Source: Blasia pusilla
Taxonomy: Eukaryota; Marchantiophyta; Marchantiopsida; Blasiales
Direction: 5' to 3'
Length of the DNA stretch: 64,000 nucleotides
Assembly: GCA_050084515.1 (NCBI GenBank)
Contig: CM114271.1
Span: 21,452,001-21,516,000, forward strand
A model generated the notes under the pieces. The model made no database searches and was not told the DNA's origin. It saw nothing but the letters and a program-made list of their open reading frames with translations. The translations under genes and the position numbers were made by a program. Shown here one piece after another: positions 46,932 through 58,900 of this stretch. Positions within the stretch are counted from its first letter, which is position 1. Each line of letters begins with the position of its first letter.

Positions 46932-49900
46932 GAGCTTTTCTTCAACGGGGCTCGAGTCTTTGAATAAGCTGTATCTATCTTTGGCTCTGCAGTCTAGGAG
47001 CGATGGGGCTTATGTCAGTGCTTCTGCTTTCCAGGTACAATTCTTCCATATGTAAAGAAATTTTTCAGATGTTCACGAGTCTAACTGGAATGGATAGACT
47101 AGCTTGGGAGATGTAACTCAACTTCAGCATCAGTTACGTCATATGCAGCACAAATCGGCTCTACTACATACACACTCTCTCTCTCTCTTTCTCTAAAAGA
47201 GAATTCCCGTATGAGGCTCTCTCTACATCTATTGAGCACCACATGCACAGGGGAAATATCCTCCTAGTAGGAGATTTCAACGGGAAACGGCCAACACTCA
47301 AGCTCCAATCTACATGTCAAACAACACCAACATGGAAGGGATTGATACTCAGTCGGCTGATGGTCTCTCAGAGAAGTATTCTTCCCACACATGCAGCGCA
47401 ACTCAGTGGACAAGGAAAAAACAGCCAATGGAGAGAAACTTCTCCAACTTTGCTCAACACATTGTTTGGTACTCGCCAATGGCATGGCTATGTGGCCACA
47501 GTCAGGAGGTCGCACTTCCATTGGACACTCTGACTCCAACAGAGAAACCTCGACATCAGTGGTTGACTACCTGATTGGGGAAGTACATCAACTACCACAT
47601 CTGGTTGCCAATGTGCAGGTCACACCGGTTCTAGAATCTGATCATGAACCACTCTACTTTGACATCATGGTCTCCAAAACCATCCCAGAGGCTGCAGAAA
47701 AATTAACCCTGCCGACCAAATGTCGATACACTTTCCTTCAGGAAAAGAAAGATGAACTCATCACACTCGTCAACAAGGCTCTTACAGAGTGCTCACCCAC
47801 AGTGAACACGACTGAGTTCAGCGACATCCTACATCAATGTTGCAGAAAAGTCCTACCTTTCCAACTGTCTGGAGGCAAACACATTAGATCCACTTCTACG
47901 TTCTTCTCCCAACCCTGGTTTGACAAGGATTGCAAAGAGGCCCGCAGGGAGCTGAATCACAGGCTGAGGGAGGATCCACACTCTCCACACACTCGATTGT
48001 TGCAGAAAACTTACAAACGATTGGTACGTAGGAATAGACAGAACATCATTCCACTCCAGGATCTACAGATCTGGACCACATATGGTACCCAACTTCACCA
48101 CTCCAACATTGCCGCTCCTACCGACCCCTGGCCGAATGGGCTTCAGGATCTACCGGACCTCTTCACCATTGACGATGTCACATCAGGAATCAAAAGGCTA
48201 CATAACAAACCAGAGGATGGCCTGGGGTGCCAGGCTCAAATGTTCAAATTCGCAAGTGAGGCAATTGGCCCAACCCTCACCAGAATGTTCAATACTGCAG
48301 TTCAACAGGGCTTCCCACCAGAATGGCAAATGAATACGATCTACCCACTCTTCAAGGCTGGAGACCCAATGATACCATCCAACTACAGAACGATCATGGT
48401 GAGCTCCCTCATGGCCAAGTTGTATGGACTACTGCTGGAAAGGAAAATCAGCGACTGGGCTGAAGAAAAGAAGGTGCGAGCCAGAGGACAAGCAGGTTTC
48501 CGACACTCACATAGCACCCTGGATCTCCGGGTACTGATTGAAGAAACTTCCAAGTCAAGAATTGGGCACAAGCCCGGTAAATTGTTCTGCTGTTTTGTAG
48601 ACTTCAAGAAGGCCTTTGACACAGTCCCAAGGGCGCTCCTTTGGAAACGATTTGAAGAGTTGGGTGTCCCACCACAACAACTTACAGCAATCAAGGTCTC
48701 ATATGCTCAGGTGTTTGCACAGATTGCCACTAAGAGGGGCAGATCTGAAACTTTATCTTCCAACACCGGAGTCAAACAAGGATGCCCCCTCTCACCTACA
48801 TTGTTTGGGCTCTACATTGACGAACTTGGAGAGGTGCTTTCTGGAGTGAATGGAGATCCACCAGAGCTAGCACACTGCCTCATCCCCCTGCTCCTGTATG
48901 CAGATGATATAGTTCTGATGTCTAGAACAGCACATGGGCTCCAACTTTACCTGAATGCACTTTCAAGCTTCTGCAACAAATCGGGCATGGAAGTCAACTT
49001 GCTGAAAACGAAGATAATCATCTTTGGATCACAGCTCCCCTCACGGCGCAGCGGTCACACACTTTCACCTTCAGCCAGGAATGAGAAGGGAGATCATTGA
49101 GATTGTGGGTGAGTACATATACCTGGGGTGCAACTCAAACCCAACAACCAATGGAGAGCCAATGGGAGTATAACAAGATCAATGCAGGCTTGAGGGGTCT
49201 ACACCTGGTACAATCCAATTGCAAAAGAATGGAACTCTGGCATATTCCACAGAAACTCCATCTCTTCAAAGCTCTGGTGATCCCAGCCACACTCTATGCA
49301 TCTGAAGTGTGGGGCCCCAGCTCCAAGGCTTGGCCCCAGGGCCTTGACGCCCCCCAGAAACTCTTCATGCGTCAGAGTCTGGGCATTAGGAAAACCACTT
49401 CCCACGACATTCTATTGGCTGAGTTTGGGGAGGTACCAATGGAGATCCATGCTGTTAAAAATCTGATCACATTTCTCCAACACCTTGAGGATATCTGCGA
49501 GGACGATCCCAATCGTCTATCCGCCAGGGCCTACGTGGTTTCAAAAAGTAGTGCCACCCTTGGGACTAAAAATTGGTACTATGACTGCATGGAGTGGCTC
49601 ATGAAATGGGGAATATCCATCGGTGACCTGCCTACGGCCACCCACCAGGACCTTGCTGAACAATTACACAACAATTACATTGCCATCAATTGGGGCCGAC
49701 ACCAGCGTCTCTGGGAAAGTGAGAAAATGACTGACCAGCAGAAGTATCTCCTTGTACAAAGTCAGAGCTAGCATCAGCTAGACCATCCATGATTTCAGCT
49801 TGTACACAATCAGCAAATCAGTTTCTATCTCTATTGCCAAATCAGAGCCCTACCATGATGTGACTCTTCTTATTATCTAAGAGATACTAAGAAGGATTCT

Positions 49901-52900
49901 ACACAGTCACACCTTGCACTCACACTACAGATCCTCACATGTCACCAGCTCAGAGATCAGACATGGCTCACCTCATTGAGCACAAACAATCTCCATCAGC
50001 ATACTAGACAAAACAATCTGCCTTCCAGTGAGGCTTTAGCAAGCACAGCAATTAGTCTCAATCTCCTCTTCCTACTCTCTGATCACTCTGCAGCAGGACA
50101 AAGAGCCTCAGGAGTTCTCACCAAAACTGTGCATGCTGTAGAATTGGCTTCTGCTCTCTAAACAGAGACATTATATACATGAGGGTGAGCACTTCTGGCC
50201 CTTAGATCTTCTTGAACAGATCCATACCCTAAATAACAGATGGTGGCTAGCCCTAACTCGAGAATTGCCCTAATTCAAGGTTACCCTAAAAAGATAGAGG
50301 AACACTAAGTTATCTCTAGCTAATTAAATTAGTATCCAACTAAGTTAGTATTTGACTAACTACTTTTAGGGCATGACTAAACTAGATATTAACAAATTTC
50401 AACAGAAAGCAGGGGGAATTCCTCTCACAAAAATGGTGAAAGAATGAGGCGCTACCACACCCTCATGAACAACTGCAGATCCATGCAGCAAGCCTCCTAC
50501 ATCTCTGCCCCCATTCCCACTAAGTTACGTCATACATTAGCGAGATTCAGACGTGGCTCTACTGACCTGGAGATTGAGAAAGGAAAATTCTCACAGAAGA
50601 AAAGGCAGGACAGATTATGTAGATTTTGCAACTCGGGGCTTGTTGATGATGAACATCACTACCTCTTCGACTGCACCTTTCACGATCACATTAGGCTTGA
50701 CTTCCCGGATCTCTTTGTTCACCGAGCTCCCAGGGTCCTCCCGTTCATGACTAGGCAGAATCAGACTCAGATAGCTAAATTCTTGCATAGTTGTGTGAAG
50801 ACCAGGGACACTCACCTGGCTCTGAGGACCCCTTAGGCCCTCGCTGGTGCTTGCTCTCTCTCCAAATTTGTTGTTAAGTCCCAGTACTAAGTCCCAGGGC
50901 CCTGTGGGGTCCCCGTGGACAATAAATCTATTCATTCATTTATTCTCTCTCTCTCTCTCAACCTCTAGTACGACAGGCACTACTTAATGAGTACAGTCTC
51001 TCAACCTCTAGTCATTACTTGGTCTCCTGCGCAAAATTCACAACACACAGAGCAAGAGCATATGCTGATATTGCTAAGCTGGTAGCACCAGAATTGTTCA
51101 ACACATTCAGTAGGCTTGATTCATTGCCCAAAGCTGCTGCACTGGTAAGTAATGTCTATTGGGGATCCCAATCAGGTAAAGTAGATGGTGTGGTGAAGAG
51201 TTTCTTGGTTGACACTTGGAAGCTCCGCACAAACACGTTGTTTGGTCAGCACTCACACTATATGAGAGTGTCTCCCTCCTCTCATATGGTACCTTCTTCA
51301 CTTGCTTCTCTCTCTACACCCATCCCAGTCTCAAGCACCGTCCAACCAGGGCGCGGGGTCTATGGTCGCAAGGCTACGACAGGCACTACTTAATGAGGAG
51401 ACACTCTCATATGGTACCTTCTTCACTTGCTTCTCTCTCTACACCCATCCCAGTCTCAGGCACCGTCCAACCAGGGCGCGGGGTCTATGGTCGCAAGGCT
51501 ACGACAGGCACTACTTAATGAGTACAGTCTCTCAACCAGGGCGCGGGGTCTATGGTCGCAAGGCTACGACAGGCACTACTTAATGAGTACAGTCTCTCCT
51601 CACAGAGCAAGAGCATATGCTGATATTGCTAAGCTGGTAGCACCAGAATTGTTCAACACATTCAGTAGGCTTGATTCATTGCCCAAAGCTGCTGCACTGG
51701 TAAGTAATGTCTATTGGGGATCCCAATCAGGTAAAGTAGATGGTGTGGTGAAGAGTTTCTTGGTTGACACTTGGAAGCTCCGCACAAACACGTTGTTTGG
51801 TCAGCACTCACACTATATGAGAGTGTCTCCCTCCTCTCATATGGTACCTTCTTCACTTGCTTCTCTCTCTACACCCATCCCAGTCTCAAGCACCGTCCAA
51901 CCAGGGCGCGGGGTCTATGGTCGCAAGGCTACGACAGGCACTACTTAATGAGTACAGTCTCTCTAATTGTGCACGCCGTTGAGTTGACTGTATCTCCCCA
52001 CAGCCCAGTAGGACAAACGCAATGGCAGGAGCCTAAACGCAATAGAAATTTTTAGCGAAGTTGGGACTATAATCCTGAGTTACGACATTAGACATCTTCA
52101 ATGTGGTCTTTGTGGGTTTAAATGTGCCAGGGATCATTTTCATACCTTAATTTACATTCCCACAAATTATAATTTGTTTGGTGGGTAATCTCATTTTGGA
52201 CTGAACCCGCCTTTGCTTTTTCCATTGCTACGGCTTAGGGTGGCTGTGAGAGTTTTGTGATGAAGGAGAATGACTGCAGCAGAGAATTAATCCAAATTGT
52301 TGCTGTACTATCACCTAATTTGAGATACTATACAAGAGTCACAAGTACAATGTATGGAAGGGATCTTGTGCAGGCATATTTTGGAATTCACGGAGCACTT
52401 GGAACACGATTATTTAATGTTGTTACCCGTATGAGAAAGGAGAAATGTCTCTACTTTGAGGACCTAGTCATTGCTAAGGTAAACTTAGATCAAGTGAATT
52501 GGCTTTATTTATTTGCAAATTTCTATGTTGTTTGTCAAGTGTTCCACGATTATCACAGTAGCTTGTTCTCTTAAGGATTTGAGGTGCCTTCTGGTTTTCT
52601 ATTGGCTTTTGTTTGCATGATGGGTCTGTTACTGCACGCTCATAGTCAAGCTGGGCGCGAGTAGATGCTGGTGTCAATTTTGGTAGTTGGGAATTATCAA
52701 GCACAAACCGACACTTCTAAGTCATGAGTTTGTCTGAATTGAGAACATTTCTGGATCTCTATAAAAAGGGTTTGGATTATCTTGGATTCCTGTGTTGTGT
52801 TTTTTGCTTAAACTATATAGGTGTCTTTTGTGTTGCTACACCATAACTGGAGTCGTTTGGAAACTACCGTGGCCCCATAGAGGCTACATCTTTAAGTGCT

Positions 52901-55900
52901 AGTTGATACAACGTACTGGCCAGCCTTTCAAGAGATTTTTTTGGTCTCACGCTTTTGTCTTTTTGTGATGTCTGGTCAATTTCATTTAATTTATTCTGTG
53001 ACATTGATTGTGTAGTCAACTTATGAGAAAGGTGGACCTGGTGAAATTGAGGATTTTCAGTTTCAACTCTTAGATTTGGTTGGAGATGGCAAAGTACAGA
53101 GGTCAGTACTTCCTTGCTCACAAAGCAGGAGAGGAGATTTGAAATTGGTTGTGTTTGGGATTATGCTATATGAATGGAAATGCACTTGTGTATGTTTCTT
53201 TCTTTCTTTCACAGCGACATTCGCTCCCAATGTCCTTGTGTTTCAGATTAGTAGCATCCTGAGCAACGGGATGGATGTAACAAAATGCCACAAATGCATA
53301 TTGTCTCTTTGATATCAGTGACAATGTAGAAGCCGGTGGGACCACGAGAGCAAAGGACGAGAAATATTGTGGGAAAAGGGGGGCAAAACTTGCCTTAATT
53401 TAAAGTCTCTGTATCCAACAGATGTGGCTAGTGTTAGCACACTTGATTGTACTAGATTGTATCTGTGGTAATTGTAAGATTGGTTTGGTTCCTATGAATC
53501 CAGAACAGAGGTGGAGGGTGTCATGCTTGCAATATTGGAGACTGTGCTCGGCCCAAGTGATGCAGTTGTGGGTGCAGGCCTTCCAGAGGACGTCTTACGA
53601 GCCTTTTTAAATGCAGCAGAATTTTCTTTGCAACCAGAAAATGATGGCGAGGAGCCTTGTATGTCCTTGCAAGACTTTCGGAAGTGGTGCAGCCTCATAC
53701 CATCCATCAAAAAGTTCCTCGGCTCTCTCTTGAAGGTTCCAACTGTAGGTGAAGGTGATAATATTTCGTTCATTATCCTTCTGTACATCTTTCTTCCAAC
53801 TTCCTGTTCAAATTTTGTAGTATCATCTCATTTTGCAGATGTCAAAGACTGAGAATAGCATCGATGATGAGATAAATTGGGAGACGAGTCAATGTGAGAA
53901 TTGCGGAATGAATTGAAATTGCGTTTGTACTCTCTGTGTTCTCTGTATTGATAGATTGAAAAGTCAATACATAAGTAGCAAAGTCTGCTCTAAACTAAGA
54001 GCCGTAATCAAAAGACGTGACGGTAACTGTGTCACTTCAGAAATGTCTCATAGCTATGTATCGTTTCGCAAGATGAAATGTTACTAGCAGTAATCAATGG
54101 TCATAAACAGAACATTGATCCTAATCTAATCTAGATCGTTCGTATGGATTGATCCGTGTGATCAATTCTTGGATCAGTACTCTGATGATTTGTTTCGCTG
54201 GACTAATTGATTTCCTACACTCCCACTCAGGGGAACAAATCAGCCATTTTCATTACTTGTTAACCCTAGAGATTTAGTATGTTTCTGATGAGGTCCTTTC
54301 TGTAAACCCTTAGTAAAAATGTCTGCAGTCATCTCTGCAGTTGAAATATAGGTCAAAATAATTTCGCCACTTGATACTTGATCTTTGATATAGTGGTATT
54401 GAATGTCGATGTGTTTGGTGCGGTCATGATGTTTTGTAGAACTGACCAAAGCAATAGCACTTTGGTTGTCACAGAAGATCTCAGTTATCTTCTGAGCAAA
54501 ACCAATTTCGTTAAGTAATCTTCTGATCCAAATAGCTTCAGTGCTAGTTTTAGTCATTGCAATGTACTCAGACTCGGTCCTTGAAAGAGCAACTGACTTC
54601 TGTTTTCTACTTGCCCAACTAATTGCTCCTCCTGCAAGGAGAAAGCAAAATCCGCTAGTAGATTTTTGGGAGTCGATATTGTCTCCATAGGCAGCATCAG
54701 AATATCCTTGAAGATGAAAAGGAGTAGATGAGCGCTGATATTGGAGAAAGTAATGTTTTGTCCCTTGCAGATACCTGAAAATACGTTTGACAGCAGTCCA
54801 GTGTATAGGACCAGGATTGGTCATGAACTGTGCAACAGTGCTAACAGAATAGGCAATATCGGGGCGAGTGCACACCATTGCCCACATTAAACTGCCTGTA
54901 GCACTTTTATAAGGAATAGAAGACATTGCTGCAATGTCAGCAGGATGAACAGGAGATTGATCTTGACTAAGATGAAGGCCAAAATCAAAGGGAGTGGAGA
55001 TAGGTTTGCAGCCCAGCATGTTGAACTGTTTGAGTTTGTTGGTGATGTAAGTCGTCTGGTTGAGCCTGATCCATCCTTGTTGTCGGTCTCGTTGGATATG
55101 AATTCCCAGAACATGGTAAGCTTCACTGAGATCAGTCATTTCAAACTCTTGGCGGAGCTTCGTTTTGACAAAATGAAGCAGCGCAGAACTGGAGCTTGCG
55201 ATGACAGTGTCATCCACGTAGAGAGCAAGGATCAGAAAATTGGAGTCCTTGTTCAGAATGTAAATATTAGAGTCAGCAGTGGTGCTGACGAAACCAATGT
55301 CTAGTAAAACATAGTGACAGCGTTCATACCACATACGGGCTGATTGCTTCAAACCATAAATGGACCTTTCGAGAAGGCAGACCAAGTTATTATGGGGAAC
55401 TGGCAAGCCTGGAGGAAGGGCCATGTAGATCTTGTGTTGCAGGAATCCATATAGAAAAGCAGCGATTACATCTAATTGATGTAAGTCCAGGTTGAAATAA
55501 GCAGCGATAGCAATTAGAGATTGAAGTTTAACAGTAGGAGAAAAGGTCTTGTGGTAATCAAGATCAGGAACTTGAGTAAATCCCTTAGCAACCAGACCGG
55601 CTTTGTACTTGTGGATCGTGCCATCCACACGAGGTTTAATTTTAAAAACCCGACGGCAGCCAACTGTGCTTTGATTAGGAGGAAGGGGAACCAAAGTCCA
55701 AGCCTTCATTCTAGCCATATTCTGAAGTTCAGCAGAAATGGCAGCCTTCCAATGTGAAGAGTCAGGTCCAGAGATAGCCTCTTCATAAGATTGGAGTTCA
55801 AGAAAAGAACTAGTAGAAGAGAGCAAGGCCCAACGCTTCTCTGCAGCTCGCTTCTTGTTCTTCTCAGCTTCAATAAGTGCATCGTAACGCTCAACAGCCC

Positions 55901-58900
55901 GAGTAATGCGAGGACTTTTTCTTTGAGCAACAGGAGTAGGAGCTCGTTGTCTTCTTTCATAGTAAAGATGGGTACGCCCATGACCAGGTACAGGGTGTGC
56001 AGTGGAAGAGACCGTTGGTGAAGGCATATCCTCTGGCTGTGGCGGACTTGAAAGAGGTTGAACTCCCACTGAAGATGACATGGAAGGAGAGGGAGTTCCC
56101 ACTGAGGGAATAATCGGGGAAGTAGCAGGAATAGGCAAGGAAGTTTGAGGATGAGGGGATGAGCGGAAAAATAGAGGATCAGATCTGATAGCCAGATCTT
56201 CTGCATCAGAAGAGGCGAAAGATGGAGTGGTCTGAGCAGTCTGATCTTCAAGAACTACAGCATCACGGGAGAGAATGATAGTTTTGTCTCTCAGCCTCTC
56301 GAGACGCAAAGCTTTACTTTGGTCACTGTAACCAAGGAAAATGCATTCCTCAGTGCGAAAATCCAACTTTGAATGAGGATCATTGATTTTAGCAAATGCA
56401 GGGCTTCCAAAAATACGAAGATGAGATAACACAGGTTTACGATTAAACCATAACTCATAGGGTGTTGTAGAAAGTGGCAATGCTTTGCTCGGAAGACGAT
56501 TTTGCAAATAATTAGCAGTGACCAAATCTTCACCCCAATAAGTCTTGGGGAGAGCAGAATGGAAAAGCATAGAACGGACAGAATTAGCAAGAGTTCTGTT
56601 CTTACGTTTTGAAACACCATTTTGCTGTGGTGTGTGGGGAACAGTGAACTGCCTGGAGATTCCTTGAGAATGGCAGAAGTCTAAGAAAGCAGATGACTTA
56701 AATTCCCCACCATTGTCAGATCGCAATGTCTGAATGCGTCGAGGTTGATGTTGTGCCTCTACATTAGCCACAAATTGAGTGAAACGGGAAAAACCTTCAG
56801 ATTTGTAATGGAGGAGGTAAACAGTAGTATACCGGGAGAAATCGTCAATAAAGACCATGAAATAATGAAAACCCAAATGAGTAGGGGGAGAAATAGGCCC
56901 GCAAATATCTGTATGAATCAATTCTAAAACATTGAGAGCTCTATAGACTGGAGAAGTGTTAGAAAAAGGTTTGCAAGTCTGCTTGCCATGTAGGCAGGCT
57001 CGACATGAAGAAATCTGAAAGGGATTATGCCGTGGAAGTCCGCCAGCCATTTGCTGATTTTGAAGTTGAGAAACACGAGCGGCGCTGATGTGACCCAAAC
57101 GGTGATGCCACAGATCAGCGATCATGGGAAGAATCGCAGTGGCAGCTGTATTGGGAGAAAATCGGGAGGGTGGAAGGCTTCTCCGAGTTTGTACAAATCA
57201 TTGATTAAATAACATGTTGTGATGATCTGGTCTGTAGAATCACGGAGTATGCACTTTCCGTTGTGAATCAAGGCAGATCCTCCTGAAGTGTCTAGTTGCT
57301 TGACTGAGAAAAGATTTTTCTTCAAGCTTGGTATAAAGAGAACATTCCGAAGAATGTATCGAATACCATTAGTCAGAAGGATCTCAACGTGTCCAGATCC
57401 TTTTATCTCCAGACTAGAGTTATCACCTAGGAAAACATACGAAGATTTTTCATACGGAGTGTAATTGGAAAAGTAATCACTGGAGAAGGCCATATGATTA
57501 GTAGCACCGGTATCAAGATACCATGTGTTATCTTGAATATCTGAAGCCGAAGTTGAATAGGCAACGGTAAAGAAGAGATGAGACGTAAAATTTGCTTTTG
57601 GAGCAGACAATCTGGACTGCATTTGCTGATCTGCAAGACGTTTTCGGCAATCTTTAATATGATGCCCCTGCAAATTGCAGTAGAAACACTTCATTTTCTT
57701 ATAAGTGTTCTGCTGATTGGAGGATGAAGCCTGCCAATCAGCTTGATGATTGGGCGATTCGCCATGTGGAATCGTCATAGAAGCAGGAACAAATCCTGAT
57801 TTGAAAGGACCAAAGCCTTTCTGAGGAGCTTTGCCTCGACCGTAACCTCTGAAGGAGCCCCCTTGCCTCGAATTGCCGAATTTGGACTTCGATTGAAAAG
57901 GGGCAGAACCTCGTCCAACAAAAAAAGCTCCGGACGGTTCAGCAGTCTGCGTCTTCATCATTTTCTCCTCCCTAGGAAGGAAAGTGATCACAGATTGCAA
58001 AGTAAAGTTACTCTGACCTCGCAATGAGGTCAATAAGTTTGGGTAACTATTGGGCATTGATCGCATCAATACAAGATACTGATTTTCATCAGTAGTCACC
58101 GATCCAGCAGCGTGGAGTTGATCAATCGATGTCCTAAATTGATGGACATGTTTGGTAACACTATCACCTTCTTTCATCTTAAGAGTCTGCAATTCATCTT
58201 GCAGATACATTTTTGTGACAGCGTCCTGGGCTTGGTATAAAGAATCAAATTTCGTCCAGGCTTCCGCTGCAGTCGTAGTGGAACTGATATGATGAACTTG
58301 CGAATTATCTAAACGATTTGCTATGAAGGATAAGGCAATTCGGTTGAGAATCTCCCATTCGTGAACACTCCCAGCGCCGGTGGCAGGAGGGGTAGCCGCT
58401 GCTGGCTTTGGAGTTGTTCCTTCTACGATGCCTACTAAATCTTCGGCATCAAGGTACAATCTCATGCGTAATTGCCAGATATAGAAATAGGTCCCGTCAA
58501 ATTTCGGGATGTGGTCAATCTTGAGGAACATGTTAGAATTCACCATCGTGACTTGATGAAAATGATAGAAAACGGGTCAAGGACTTCGAATTCGTAAGAA
58601 TCAGAAGTCTGCAACCACCAAGCAATCAGAAACGAGAAAGGCGTTTGAGCAGAAGGCCTCCCCTCTACTCTAGGAATGTTGAAGCGTCCCTCAAATTCCA
58701 ATCCTTTCTTGAAAATCGTAAAAGTAGTGACTAGCAACCTCGCTCTGATACCATGTGAGAATTGCGGAATGAATTGAAATTGCGTTTGTACTCTCTGTGT
58801 TCTCTGTATTGATAGATTGAAAAGCCGATACATAAGTAGTAAAGTCTGCTCTAAACTAAGAGCGGTAATCAAAAGACGTGAGGGTAACTGTGTCACTTCA

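Noticed and set aside
53217-53320. TLDc exon after TTTCACAG at 53217
   Set aside because: Phases do not fit, and the exons ending 53101 and starting 53504 join directly to give VQR-TEVEGVML as in the family.
53841-53892. TLDc exon starting ATGTCAAAG just before the copia element
   Set aside because: It runs into a stop in the restored pre-insertion sequence. Joining 53748 to 59100 gives a continuous family-like reading instead.
57122-57125. ATGA overlap as a programmed reinitiation site between copia gag and pol
   Set aside because: The pol frame is open and family-like upstream of the ATG, so a simple indel explains it better.
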